A DNA stretch of 64,000 nucleotides from NCBI GenBank assembly GCA_963576475.1, contig OY754980.1, forward strand, positions 4,338,306 to 4,402,305, written 5' to 3'. A model generated the notes under the pieces. That model made no database searches and was not told where the DNA came from. It worked only from the letters and a program-made list of their open reading frames with translations. Position numbers and translations under genes: made by a program. Positions 40,731 to 51,074 of this stretch are shown here, piece after piece (positions within the stretch are counted from its first letter, which is position 1; each line of letters starts with the position of its first letter). The stretch is from Molanna angustata (taxonomy: Eukaryota > Arthropoda > Insecta > Trichoptera > Molannidae).

Positions 40731-42179
40731 AATTATTATTATTATTACAAAAAAATATTATGTTTTTAGACACAATAAAGCTTATCTTCTATCGGTGCTT
40801 GACTTTACATCTTTTTTATGTCGATTTCTATATGTTGAAAGGATTTTGTAAAAATACCATTTAAAGTTTTGCAAAAATAGGTTGGGCTGCAATTTATTTT
40901 ACTCATCTCTTTGTTATTTTTATTTACAAATCTCTTTTCTCAATTGATTGATGGAATTCCATTAGCTACGAAATAAGGAATTCAAACTATTATTTTGAAA
41001 TTTAGTATTGACACCTTCTTATGGGATCATAATCCTAAGATTAGTTTGCACCAAGCACTCCACCTCTTCACATATATTTGTTGTCCGCCAGCCTCTTCAA
41101 GGCCTGTTAACCATTGACACCATCGATGATAAACTCTAGATAAATTAATTATATACGGGTTCTTGTATTGAAAACATCTAATTCCATATAAAATGTTAAA
41201 AATAATAGGTATGTTTCAATTGCCTCCCAAATGAATTAAATCAGATAAGGGAGTAATAAAAGTTTAAACAAAAATTAAAATTGAATCTAACATTCGATTT
41301 GTTGTTTCATATGTTTCAATTGCCTGTATTTCCTTTTTATATTTGAATATGTGTTTTGATATGTTTCAATTGTCTGTATTCCTCATTTTTCATTTATTTT
41401 TAAACTGTTTTATAATGTTTGTTTGATTTTTTGTTCATGTAATATTTTGATTTATTTTCTTTGTGTGTGACTTTGATTTAATTGCTTTGTATTTGATATT
41501 TTTTATTTGTCAGTGTGATTCCCTCATCAAGCACAAGATTGCAATCTTTTTGATGAGGCATTGCAAAAAATGCTAGTAAAATTTTACTTATACCTTTATA
41601 TGTATTATAACATTATAATATGTTCAGTAAATACATAAAAAAATAAATAATAAAAAAATATCAAACTCTTTGTAGCTCGACTTTCGTTGCAGCATCAGCG
41701 GGTAAGGTCACCTATGAAATAGTTAGTTATAAATCCCTATCTCTGTTCAACGCTATAACTATCGTTATAGGATCTTCATTTTTAATATTTTGTTTTATTA
41801 CAAACTGCGTGTTCTCTTCTTTTGTGTATGTAATGTGGTTTTCTATTGAGTCGAGTACCTGTAAATTATATTACGAAACCTCAAAATATAAAACGCATGC
41901 ATGCGGTCTTAGTATGTCCACCACAACTGGTACCTATGTATTGCCAATGTGTTATCTGAGCATGTACATGTACAATGTCCGATGTATCGTTAATTCATCC
42001 GACCAATTCCGTGTTTTGAATGCACAAACATATTTAATTAAAATTAACACCGCAATGTGTGTCAGGTTCTTAATTAATACTGACACAAATCATTTGAACG
42101 GAATATGTTTGGTAAATTGCAAGCGGTTATGATACCTACCAGTATTTTTTTGTCTTCGTCTATAGATAATTATGAAATG
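40731..42179. other. No gene recognised; LINE scrap and a stem-loop
   Basis: 41030-41125 (GGATCATAATCCTAAGATTA, CCGCCAGCCTCTTCAAG) is a scrap of the LINE family at 31925 and 59335. 41320-41410 repeats ATATGTTTCAATTG(C/T)CTGTATT twice. The 41809-42132 frame has no recognisable domain. Confidence 0.4.
41522..41558 (+). terminator. Strong nested stem-loop, probable retroelement 3'-end structure
   Basis: CCTCATCAA (41522-41530) pairs with TTGATGAGG (41550-41558). Inside, AAGATTGCAATCTT (41535-41548) is a perfect palindrome. Sequence around it (TGTGATTCCCTCATCAAGCA, ATAAAAAAATAAATAATAAA downstream) looks like a LINE 3' UTR. Its assignment as a terminal structure is inference. Confidence 0.4.
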
Positions 42180-42765
42180 ATATTCAGTGTATGTTGCAGT
42201 TAATGAAATGGCACGAATTATATCAGGATGTCTTAGACCCACAGCCATAAACAAATTGTATCCCATAATAGGCATAGCACCCCCTAACATCAGAAGAAGA
42301 GTGGCAGCAGATGCGGAGAGGCATAAGCAGATACGAGACCCAAGACACCCACTCTATGAACACAAAACACCAAACCCTCGCCTCAAGTCAAGGAATAGCT
42401 TCCTAAAGTCCACAGCCGACCTGCAGACCTCCCAGAAGCAACGCCGAGAGGAGTTGTGGATGGACGACCCAATCTCTGCATGGATGGACACAAGCGAGAA
42501 GGCGAATATGGCGCACTGCCTGCCATTCCCAATATGGAAGACACTGAACAGGCTGAGGGTGGGTGTGAGTGGCTGCAAGAGCAACCTGCACAGGTGGGGC
42601 TTCTCGACGGAGGATGATATCTTCTGTGATTGTGGGGCAGTGCAGGATGACGACCATCTGTTGTCCTGCCCAGAATCGGACGAGGGTTGCCACATGGACG
42701 ACCTGATTAAACTAACCGACAGGGCGATTTCCGCCGCCACACATTGGAGTGGCAAAATCTGAGTT
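42180..42765 (+). mobile_element. LINE ORF C-terminus (ISGCLRPTA family), open
   Basis: An uninterrupted frame of 191 codons (42187-42762): NEMARIISGCLRPTAINKLY, IIGIAPPNIRRRVAADAERH, LKSRNSFLKSTADLQTSQKQ, WKTLNRLRVGVSGCKSNLHR, the knuckle CDCGAVQDDDHLLSCP, and the end AATHWSGKI. The GC-rich codon usage contrasts with its AT-rich flanks, marking a young 5'-truncated insertion. RT core not included. Relatives: 27509-28245, 22655-23245, 36095-36400. Confidence 0.88.
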
Positions 42766-43104
42766 CCGGAGTAAGTATATTCAGTGTAACAGGAATACTC
42801 CCAGTTAACAAATTATACACTTATCGAGTCATATTAAATCAATACTTCTCTAATGAATACAAAATACCTGTAAAAAAATATATAATTCCAGACAAGTTGC
42901 GCAAAATAAATTGATAATTCCCAGATGTACAAACTAAATAAAAGACACTGAATGTAAGCATACCGAAAATTATAACACCCTTCCAAGTGGTATGGATAAA
43001 CTTGACAAAACGTCCTTAGTTAAAACTATATTTAAAACATTTATTGTAGAAAATAATTAAAGACATTTGACACATTTATAAGTAGTAAATAAATCAAGAT
43101 TCAG
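42766..43104. other. LINE 3' region or AT-rich spacer
   Basis: 42830-43060 has a possible + strand LINE C-terminus in short pieces (YNTLPSGMDKLDKTSL near 42975-43020), which may be a separate insertion. Confidence 0.35.
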
Positions 43105-43270
43105 ATGGGTCAGTGGCAGAGCGGTTAGCGCGCTGGGTTAGTAAGGTCGCGAGTTCGAATCCTGCCTCGACCGATTTCGTTCACCTATAGCACAAGCATT
43201 TATTTGCTTATTTTAGGGAACTTAGAAAGATGTATATGTACTTGTTTAACAAGGACATATTCATTTAAAA
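43105..43270 (+). mobile_element. tRNA-derived SINE (SINE-1), well preserved
   Basis: GATGGGTCAGTGGCAGAGCG and GTTAGCGCGCTGGGTTAGTA form the head with the A box. The B box is GCGAGTTCGAATCCTGCC. Then follow CTCGACCGATTTCGTTCACC, the tail TTTAGGGAACTTAGAAAGAT, TATATGTACTTGTTTAACAA and GGACATATTC, and an A-rich end. Reference copy for SINE-1, about 165 bp. Confidence 0.92.
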
Positions 43271-43649
43271 AAAAAGATAAAAAAAAAACATGTATGGGAA
43301 ACTCACTGATAGCCTTCAGGCTAGTGAGATCCCAATTATTATTATGTAAAATTTTTCTGAAAATAAAAAATTAATAAGAAAATATATACCTAGGAATATT
43401 TCTTTCATCTGTTCATTTGATATATTTTTTCATAATTTGACACAGTAAACTTATATGTATCTTTTACGTTTTTAAAAATTATTTGACATATGTCATAAAT
43501 TTTCTCTGCATAGTAAAATAGTGATGTTCGTTTATTTGACATTTAATTTTTGTAAGACTGACTTGTTTTTTTATGGTTTGATTAGTATTATTATTTTTAT
43601 TAAGTATTTTCTTTTTTTATTTTATATTTGATTTCTATATATATTTTTT

Positions 43650-43830
43650 TTTTTAATAAAAAATGAATATGTCCTTGTTAAACAAGTACATATACATCTT
43701 CCTACGTTCCCTAAACTAAGCATAAATGCTTGTCCTATAGGTGAACGAGATCGGTCGAGGCAGGATTCGAACTCGCGACCACTGGATTACTAACCCAGCG
43801 CGCTAACCGCTCTGCCATCCACCCATATTT
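43650..43830 (-). mobile_element. tRNA-derived SINE (SINE-1), inverted partner
   Basis: Almost the exact complement of 43105-43270: AACAAGTACATATACATCTT, CCTACGTTCCCTAAACTAAG, GGATTCGAACTCGCGACCAC, CGCGCTAACCGCTCTGCCAT. The two copies lie 380 bp apart in opposite orientation, so a transcript could form a long hairpin. Confidence 0.92.
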
Positions 43831-44884
43831 TTTAATTTGTCAGTTATATTTTACAATTCTATTTTTAGAGAAACTGTAGGACCTACCCAATTAAATGAAA
43901 TTGATTTGATTTTACCGCACATCTTTAGTTTTATTCTTAGTAATATTTGAAAATGCTCTGATTAGCAGTAGCGGAATTTCTTATAGAAGCCGAAAATTTT
44001 GGCTTACCTATCAATATTATGTTAAGATATTCAAGAACAATACTACAAGATTAAAAATTGAACCGCGTGAAGATAAGATACGGGGCCACAAATGTAAATA
44101 TTATTTTGGCATATCATTAGAAAAATATTTTTTATGTCCACTGGAATGAACAACAACAATTTCAACAAAAAAAAATTTCGACATTTTCCAATTTTGTTTC
44201 ATGGTTTGCCGAGTTCAAAGGTTCTAGGCTCACCCCTGCTGATTAGTATAAATAATTTAATAAATATTTTTTATTTACTTTCATCAATTTGACATAGAAA
44301 GTAATCGTTATCCTTAACTTCGTCATTTTCAATTAATATTTTCATCCATGTCAATATGATATCGTTTCTTTACTTTTTTTGACATTGCTCTCATTTTAAT
44401 ATCACTATTCTCTACCAAAACCATTTCATGAATTCGGAAACATTTGTATTTTTTTATTATTTTATTTGAATAGCAGGGTTTGCTACAGATGTTTTTGACA
44501 ATTATGCCTTTTAAGGCTTTATCATTATTGTAAGTATATAATAAAGGTTTCAAAAAGTTTTATATTTCCCAAGAATTTATTACCAATGACGTCAATACAA
44601 CGAAATATTGTTTTTTTAAATTTTCTTTAATTTCAATGTAAATAATGAGTCATTATATTATAGGTATAGACATATATTTATTATGAAACTTTTCAAATGG
44701 TCATAATATGAGAATTTGTTTTTATACAATAAATATTTGTTTTTTTTTTCATAATCTATTCAATTACAAGGTTACGAATAACAATAAATAAAATAATACA
44801 TATATAAAAACCAATAAAATGCTAAAAAGAGCAATAAGAGTCACATGGATGTATCCACTCTACTAGTCCATGGGCATGTGCTTA
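43831..44884. other. No gene recognised
   Basis: AT-rich; the minus-strand frame 44329-44553 has no recognisable features. Confidence 0.4.
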
Positions 44885-45580
44885 AATGTACATTATTATT
44901 TTATTTTTATTTTTTATTTTTTTTATTTTTTTTTCGTTTGGAAACTTAACAGCTATACATTTATAATACTTAATTTCAAATGAGAATACAAAATAAATAG
45001 CCAATTATAAAGTTTCACATATTTAAATTATTATACATTATTAATGTTGGGTAGTCATTGTAAGATGGTGAGTGTATGTGGGGGAAAGGGAAGGGTAATG
45101 GATATAGGAAAGCGTTGATAAGGAAGGGATGAATGTTTAAGGAAAGTAGGTTTGATTTTTAACCAGTAATATTACCAATAACTGCGCGTAATTGGCGTTT
45201 CATCGATGTCTGTGTGGAGTTAAATATATCAGGTTGGGGGTCAAGACTATTGTAATAATTTAAGCATCTGTTGACATAATTATTCTGTGCGTAATTTGTT
45301 CTGCAGTATGGTGTATAGAAAAGGTGATTTTGGTGTGTTGTTTTCATGGGGCAGTTGAAAGAAATTTTTTGGAGTAGGTAATAGCTGTCTACAAGGTTAT
45401 TAAGTATTTTATAAAGCAGATAGACATCGGATATCTTTCTTCTTTTTTCAAGTGATATAAACCCATGTAATTTTAAAGATTGGTCATAATCATGGCGGTA
45501 AATTTTTTTTCTAAAATTAAGCGTTTTAACAAACCTTCTCTGAATCCTCTCAATTCTGTCGATGTGAATATATATAATTA
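44885..45580 (-). mobile_element. LINE 3' end (HRTNYAQN family, second subfamily)
   Basis: The minus frame 45159-45347 reads HQNHLFYTPYCRTNYAQNNY, VNRCLNYYNSLDPQPDIF, RQLRAVIG. Upstream on the same strand at 45370-45560 is RFVKTLNFRKKIYRHDYDQS, LKLHGFISLEKRR. The ISLEKRR...D...LYK.LN sequence is a typical LINE post-RT stretch. The 3' UTR lies at 44900-45150 with a T/A-rich end on the + strand left side. Confidence 0.75.
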
Positions 45581-45639
45581 TAAATAGATTTTGTCTACTG
45601 TTTTAAGGATAGTGTGTTTGAATAAGTTTAGAATATAAA

Positions 45640-45932
45640 TAGTTTTATATTTAATTATTTTATTTGATTAGTTAACTATTGTAGTACGACGAACACACAA
45701 TTTTCGCTGTCTGCGTTTTTTTGTAAGAAGCCAGTGTGAAATCAGTGTTTTTTTTTCGAGTTTAGCTGCAGATGTTTTTTTAATAAGGGGTTTCCTTGAA
45801 GATGTTATATATTTTAGGTGCCAAGAAAGTATAATGTCTATGTCCATAGGTTGTATTGTTTCTAGGTACCTGCATTAGTTTTCTAATGTTGGTTCTAGTT
45901 TGGTGTACCTGTTGTCCTAGAGAGTGTCTTTC
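45640..45932 (-). mobile_element. LINE ORF C-terminus (LAPKIYN family)
   Basis: The minus frame reads TRTNIRKLMQVPRNNTTYGH, RHYTFLAPKIYNIFKETPY, colinear with HYTRHRHQLITPNTNTTYGQ...LAPKILNLVAKDI at 10.7 kb. One internal stop. Confidence 0.75.
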
Positions 45933-46114
45933 CGATTTCAAGTTGAAATGTTTTAAAAATTGTGTATATGTATAGTTGTCTTATGTCCGATACTTGAAAT
46001 CCAGAGAAAAGTTGATCTGATGGATATCTATAAATTAATACGTTTATTCCCACAAAATAATAAAAAAAACAAAAATTATATCTGAAATTTAAGTAGGTAG
46101 GTACGTGGTAATAA

Positions 46115-46212
46115 AATTTAATTCGTAGAACCTTCATTTCTGAAAATCTGAGCAGAATTTTGATTCTAGTTTGATCGAGTCTTGTCTCTACAGCATATTT
46201 CGTTATTGTTTT
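46115..46212 (-). mobile_element. RTE-like LINE scrap
   Basis: The minus frame contains TKYAVETRLDQTRIKILLRF SEMKVLR, matching the TYA.ETR.DT.RT...LR.AEMK.LR motif after the RT domain. Surrounding codons are not recognisable. Confidence 0.55.
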
Positions 46213-46587
46213 GTTCAATTGAACACATGAACATTGAAAGAAAAACAATAGCTTACGATTATTATGATATTATGTATTGTAATCATATAATAAACAAGTT
46301 ATAAATTTCAGATGACGCAGGCGTGGTCCAGAAATGAAATGAAATGAGTTTCATCCTACACAGAGGACTTATAAGTGGAAAATAAAAAATAATCATAACA
46401 AATAGTATATCTTTCTTACAATTGACGTCAGCATATTGATGTATACTTTTATTGCGTCAATAATAATTTATTGCCTCATTTATAAGAATATACGAAAAGA
46501 ACTCGTTTTTTTGCGGGTGGCAGTTCTTGGAGAACGCACTTAGGCCAATTGGCCCTTTGTGATACCACAATGGGGCTGTCCTCCCAC

Positions 46588-46995
46588 TCACTCAACCCCC
46601 CTGAACCAGCCCGAGCGGCTAATGAATGTCATAATGTCTCCGATGTCAGCCGAAGCTGTGTCAATTAGATCATCATAGAAGAAACTTCCCAAGGTGCTTC
46701 TTCTAACTCTAGAGAGAGCAGGACAGTGACAGAGGAAGTGGACCACCGTCTCCTCCTCCTCCTCGTCCTGGCATGCTCTGCTTGCAGCATGCAGTAATCG
46801 CATGCCTCCAGCCCTAGCCTTCTGGCATGCTTTCCTTAAACCCAGTGTCCCGTTAATACTGATATGACTTTGGCGAGTGAGTCTCTTCTGAACGAGAGTA
46901 TTTTTCTCTGGTTCTTCTGTTTGATATTATAACAGGGTACCTGCTCTGGCTAGTTCTTCTGCCCTACAGTTCCCCGCTATATTACTGTGACCCGG
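46588..46995 (-). mobile_element. LINE ORF2 end with RNase H tail and Cys/His motif
   Basis: The minus strand from 46995 reads VWVPGHSNIAGNCRAEELAR (terminal RNase H motif). After a stop and a frameshift it reads LLHAASRACQDEEEEETVVH, FLCHCPALSRVRRSTLGSFF and SADIGDIMTFISRSGWFRG. I-superfamily type, distinct from 4762-5456. Dead. Confidence 0.8.
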
Positions 46996-47637
46996 CACCC
47001 ACATGATACTTTTTTATTATTATAAATACATATTTCTTCATCTTGCATTCTTTCCGTGTGTCCTGATTACTTATCCTGTAATATTTATTTATTTATGTAT
47101 TCATACACATTTTATTTATTTTATTTTATTTTATTTTATAGAATACAACAGCAATACAATAATGATTTATACAGATATCTATACAGAGATAATTTTTATG
47201 TTGCCAATTATAGTATTCTAAATATATTAAGTACATACACATTTATTAACAATTATGAAGACAGGATGGGAAGGGAGAGAGGTAGGGAGGGGAGTGGGGG
47301 GATGCATTGACCACTAGAAACTCATATTATGATTTGCCTCACGTGTTTCAATGTATGAATAAATAGTAAATTAAAATTAAGTTAAAGTTAAAGGGGCACA
47401 AGTAAAAAGTTAAAGAGTTAAAGATGTGCACAATAAAACAGAGCACAGATTAAACATCCGACAAATTCACATTTTTTTTTGAATAGGTACATAAAAACTT
47501 GAAGCAAACATATCCAATTCAGGTACGCTCAAACAATTTTCTATTTTACCCAGTACAAGCTCTATAAATATAAGAATTTAGCATATAGTTAGTTTTAGAA
47601 GGTTCTATATAAAAGAGAGACTGGTCTTCTAAGTTTT
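46996..47637. other. LINE tail scraps
   Basis: 47032-47062 (TTCTTCATCTTGCATTCTTT, CCGTGTGTCCTGATT) matches the RTE-like LINE near 8680. 47095-47480 starts with TTTATTTTATTTTATTTTAT and has the organisation of a minus-strand LINE 3' UTR, like 63483-63740. Confidence 0.45.
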
Positions 47638-47680
47638 GAATATTTTTATTATTGCATATGCGCAATAAATTCTAAAAAAA

Positions 47681-47767
<87 letters not shown>

Positions 47768-47800
47768 AATGTTTGCGCATATGCAATAATAAAAATATTC
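47638..47800. repeat. Poly(A) tract flanked by a perfect 28-bp inverted repeat
   Basis: 47638-47665 and 47773-47800 are exact reverse complements (both contain GCATATGCGCAA / TTGCGCATATGC). Between them lies an almost pure A run of about 80 bases (47673-47764) with one or two interruptions. It could be a snap-back product, a foldback element with an expanded tail, or an assembly artefact. The 'polyphenylalanine' frame here is not a gene. Confidence 0.9.
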
Positions 47801-48309
47801 GATTACTTACACATTGGTACAAGTAGGTAAATAAGACAAAAATGACCTTATAAGTCTGGCGCAATTCAGGGGTGACTTCTATGCGAAAAATGCATTGTCA
47901 CCTCAGATATAAGAATTGTAGCTTTCATTATTTACAAAAAAACCAATTCTCTCAATAGATGGCGTTCCAACAAAATAAATAAAAATAATAAGATTGTTGT
48001 TCATAATTTCACCCATAGATGGCTGTAGTAAAAATTCCTTATTTTCAAGCGAAAAGAATTTCAGTATTAAAATATATAGAACTTTCAAAATTGAATTGAT
48101 AGGGATCTCATTAAAAAGGCATAATTGGTGAACGTTGCGCAAGCGCATAAAGTGATCACGTAAACCAGCCGATGACAGGTCGTAAGCCCTGTAGGTGCCT
48201 TGATTTCCCGGTTCTCCTACAATAAATATTCCAACTTCGTCTCTATTGAGATAATTAAAAATCTGTTAAAAAATATCTTCTAAGTTTGATGACATTACAA
48301 TAATTATTG
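47801..48309 (-). other. Unidentified coding-like segment
   Basis: The minus strand from about 48240 reads DEVGIFIVGEPGNQGTYRAY, DLSSAGLRDHFMRLRNVHQL, then CLFNEIPINSILKV and continues open to 47903. The first part shares about 85 bp with 15195-15300, where the frame is not kept intact. No family recognised; likely part of a repeat. Confidence 0.35.
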
Positions 48310-48720
48310 AATCTGCAATGCCCCACTAGGCAAAAAACCTGTACCGGGGCCAATGCATCTCGAGACAGTGACACTGCATTACTTGATGCCAACATAAATC
48401 TAAATAAAAAGTGATAATATCAAATCAGCAAATAAAAAGAAAAAAAAAATACAAAAAACAATATAAAAAAATGCGCTAATATATATTTAGAGCAAAATAA
48501 AGTATGGGGTCGAAAGCTATGGGTGAAAAATCTCCTCAGCATAGGGTCTGCCTGATACTAAGAGCCATTCCTTTATTTTAGTTTTAAAATCATGACTATT
48601 TTCCATTATCTTAATTTTTTGTCGAGTTTATTGAATGTTCTAGGAGCAATGACTCCAAAACGTCTCTGTCCAAACGAGGTTTTCATTATAGGCACAGATA
48701 AGTTCAGATCATTTGCTTGC
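48310..48720 (-). mobile_element. LINE ORF C-terminus (TSFGQRRFGVIAP family)
   Basis: The minus frame reads ANDLNLSVPIMKTSFGQRRF, GVIAPRTFNKLDKKLR. After a stop, MILKLK and YQADPMLRRFF follow. This is the typical R.TSFGQRRF...P..FN.L LINE terminus. The 3' UTR extends to about 48310 (CCCCGGTACAGGTTTTTTGC on the minus strand). Confidence 0.65.
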
Positions 48721-49532
48721 CTATGTATTTATATATTTCATATAATTTGTCGGGTGTGCGCAGAATTAATTCCAAAAGTTTCATCACAATCGGATGGGTA
48801 CAGGAGTGCATCGGCTACACAAGTACATACATACATACATATATACCAACGTCAACTATATTAAGATTTATACGCATGTAATAAGATACATCAATTATAG
48901 TTAATATTGTCATAAATAATTTAATAGATAATGATTAAAGTAGCTATAATATTCATGTTATCATATTGAATATACACAAGATATCTTGTATCTAAATTAT
49001 GTTAGTCAGGCATGGATACAACCTACACAATGACAATAACAGCATGGGCAGGTTTTAATCTAAAATAGTTTTAATCTAAATATCTACGTGATTGATCAAT
49101 GTACTGTAGATAAGAAGTAAACTAGATCTTGTATACATACATATAATAATAATAATTCTACAAGCCTTGATTTTTATAGTTCATATACCTACCGTGTGCT
49201 AAAGGTAACATCCTACATTATAATCAAATTTTCATCAGACTCTAAGTTATAATACCTAATTATATATAAATTAGAGAATATACGGTATCATACTATTGAT
49301 CTTCAAAACTAAGGATGTTGACTAGACGGGTACGGACAGTAATTTTGAATGCGGTACAGCGAGAAATGTATACTTCGAGTCTCTCCATAGAATTTTATTT
49401 TAAAATACTTATACACTTATATCATATTGTTTTCCAATAGTTACCTGTTATTGAGTGTATAACCATGTTCATCCTATACAGAAACAGAATGTTTAATCAG
49501 TTGCTAAGTAGGTAACGAAAAACACAGATCTT
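48721..49532. other. No gene recognised
   Basis: AT-rich, with a short ACATACATACATACATAT run at 48824-48843. Confidence 0.4.
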
Positions 49533-49704
49533 GGGGCAAGTCTGGTCAAGCGGCGAAATCAAAACCCTCATGATTACCCGGTCATATCATGGATATAATT
49601 ATCTTGAGTTGTATATATTCATTTATTATAGAACTTAATGTGATAATTAAATCCATGATATGGGCAATCATGAGGGTTTTGATTTCATTGTTTGACGGGA
49701 CTTG
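49533..49704. mobile_element. Palindromic MITE (foldback family)
   Basis: Left arm GGGGCAAGTCTGGTCAAGCG, GCGAAATCAAAACCCTCATG, CATATCATGGATATAATTAT; the right arm mirrors this (ATTAAATCCATGATATGGGC, ATCATGAGGGTTTTGATTTC) with decay at the far end. The loop is about 40 bp of AT. Confidence 0.85.
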
Positions 49705-49774
49705 TGACGGGAATGTTTATTTTAACATCCGTGAATATTTCACAGGTTACAACTGATATAACGTATTCACTCTT

Positions 49775-49925
49775 AAGTACATACATACATACATATAAGT
49801 ATATACCAACACGTTATATCCTTCACGGGGTAGGCAGAGAGAATCGAGCGCCACATTTTTGTATCTTGAAATACATTCATCGCCACGTCAACATTCATGC
49901 ATCGTCTCATACATGTTCTTCTGTT
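49775..49925 (-). mobile_element. RTE-like LINE, short 3' copy
   Basis: ACATACATACATACATATAA tail, then CACGGGGTAGGCAGAGAGAA, CACGTCAACATTCATGCATC, TCTCATACATGTTCTTCTG: the last 45 codons of the 9120-9733 family in reverse, with point changes. It abuts SINE-3 at 49926. Confidence 0.75.
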
Positions 49926-50165
49926 TTTTGTACTATGGTTACCCCACAATGTGGCGTAACCAACGACAGGTGTGCGGTTTTTTCAATGCCCCATAAAATA
50001 AATCACTACACATGTTTGTATCACCACACACCATTCTCGTCTCACTCAAAAAGGCCACAACTAGAATGGATGATGGACCTCATTGCTGAACTGCGAAATA
50101 TGTTATTTTGAGTAAAAAAAACGATGATTTTAGAAAAGAGTGGAAGCACTATTCTAAGCCGGTGC
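49926..50165 (-). mobile_element. SINE-like element SINE-3
   Basis: ACCCCACAATGTGGCGTAAC, CGACAGGTGTGCGG, CACACACCATTCTCGTCTCA, CTCATTGCTGAACTGCG, AGTGGAAGCACTATTCTAAG, CCGGTGCCTCCCAGC: colinear with 62266-62578 on the minus strand. The ATGA tail is missing here; the LINE fragment joins directly. Confidence 0.75.
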
Positions 50166-50267
50166 CTCCCAGCAAAGTCTTAAGTAATTTATATTTTTGA
50201 GTCAAATTATTCAATGAACTACTTAATACTTAATCAGAACATTCACTTGAAAACGTTCAAAAGTCTT

Positions 50268-50393
50268 GTTAATCTAGAGGGCTCCATGAGCTACTTTTCG
50301 TGCTATGCATTTTTTTCGTCGCTCATTTAGCGTTCTGTGAAGGGGCCGTTTACAGTCCCCATATGCAGAGCGGGTGGTGGTGGATGTAACGAA
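50268..50393 (+). mobile_element. R1-clade LINE, 3' UTR fragment
   Basis: TAGAGGGCTCCATGAGCTAC, TTTTCGTGCTATGCATTTTT, TTAGCGTTCTGTGAAGGGGC, AGTCCCCATATGCAGAGCGG, GTGGTGGTGGATGTAACG. It is the complement of 18550-18670 with few changes, i.e. the 3'-most 125 bp of the R1 element. Confidence 0.8.
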
Positions 50394-50811
50394 CTAACTA
50401 TGTAAATTGACTTTTTTTATATAACTATTCATTTATATCAAAATCTTTTTTAATCATTTCATAATCATTATAATATTACAAATATTATTAATTTTTATTT
50501 ATACAACACTTTTTTGTACATACATAAAATTACATAGTACAAATGGCGGACTTACTGCCTGGAGGCAATTTCTTCCAGTTAACCATCTGTGACCAAAAGT
50601 ACAAAGCATAGTTTCGGCTTATACATAATAACACAATAACACATCCAGTGTAAGACAATAACACAAAAGTGAGAAATTACACAAATTCAGAAAGGAGAGG
50701 AAAATCAGAATTACTGTGTTTTATTAATGTGTTTTTAAACAAATGTAACCTTTGTTATTCATTATACATATTTAATTTATTGACAGATAATTCTTGGTGG
50801 AGTCCCAATTA
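50394..50811. other. No gene recognised
   Basis: AT-rich; 50545-50600 (GGCGGACTTACTGCCTGGAG) is a locally GC-richer scrap of the kind found in LINE 3' UTRs. Confidence 0.35.
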
Positions 50812-50918
50812 AAATTATTAAAATGAAAACAATATATAACTATTCCACTCATTTATGGTAGAATGGTGGAATATAGTGGAAAAAATATATATTGTTTTCA
50901 TTGTAATAATCTTTGTTG
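50812..50918. mobile_element. Small palindromic element
   Basis: ATTAAAATGAAAACAATATA and CTATTCCACT on the left pair with TATATTGTTTTCATTGTAAT and AATATAGTGG on the right. About 100 bp of imperfect palindrome without coding potential. Confidence 0.65.
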
Positions 50919-51074
50919 TTCAGTATTAATTTTATGACTTATTTAGTAAAAATACAGACGATATAGCAGTATAAGATAGATACTCCACTTTTTTAACACG
51001 CGTTTCGTTTCATTCAAAAAGGGTTATTATGAAATAAATGTATATATATTTTATGGAACTTATACATCAGATTA

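Noticed and set aside
47649..47864. 71-residue ORF with a long phenylalanine run
   Set aside because: Translation of the poly(A)/poly(T) tract between inverted repeats.
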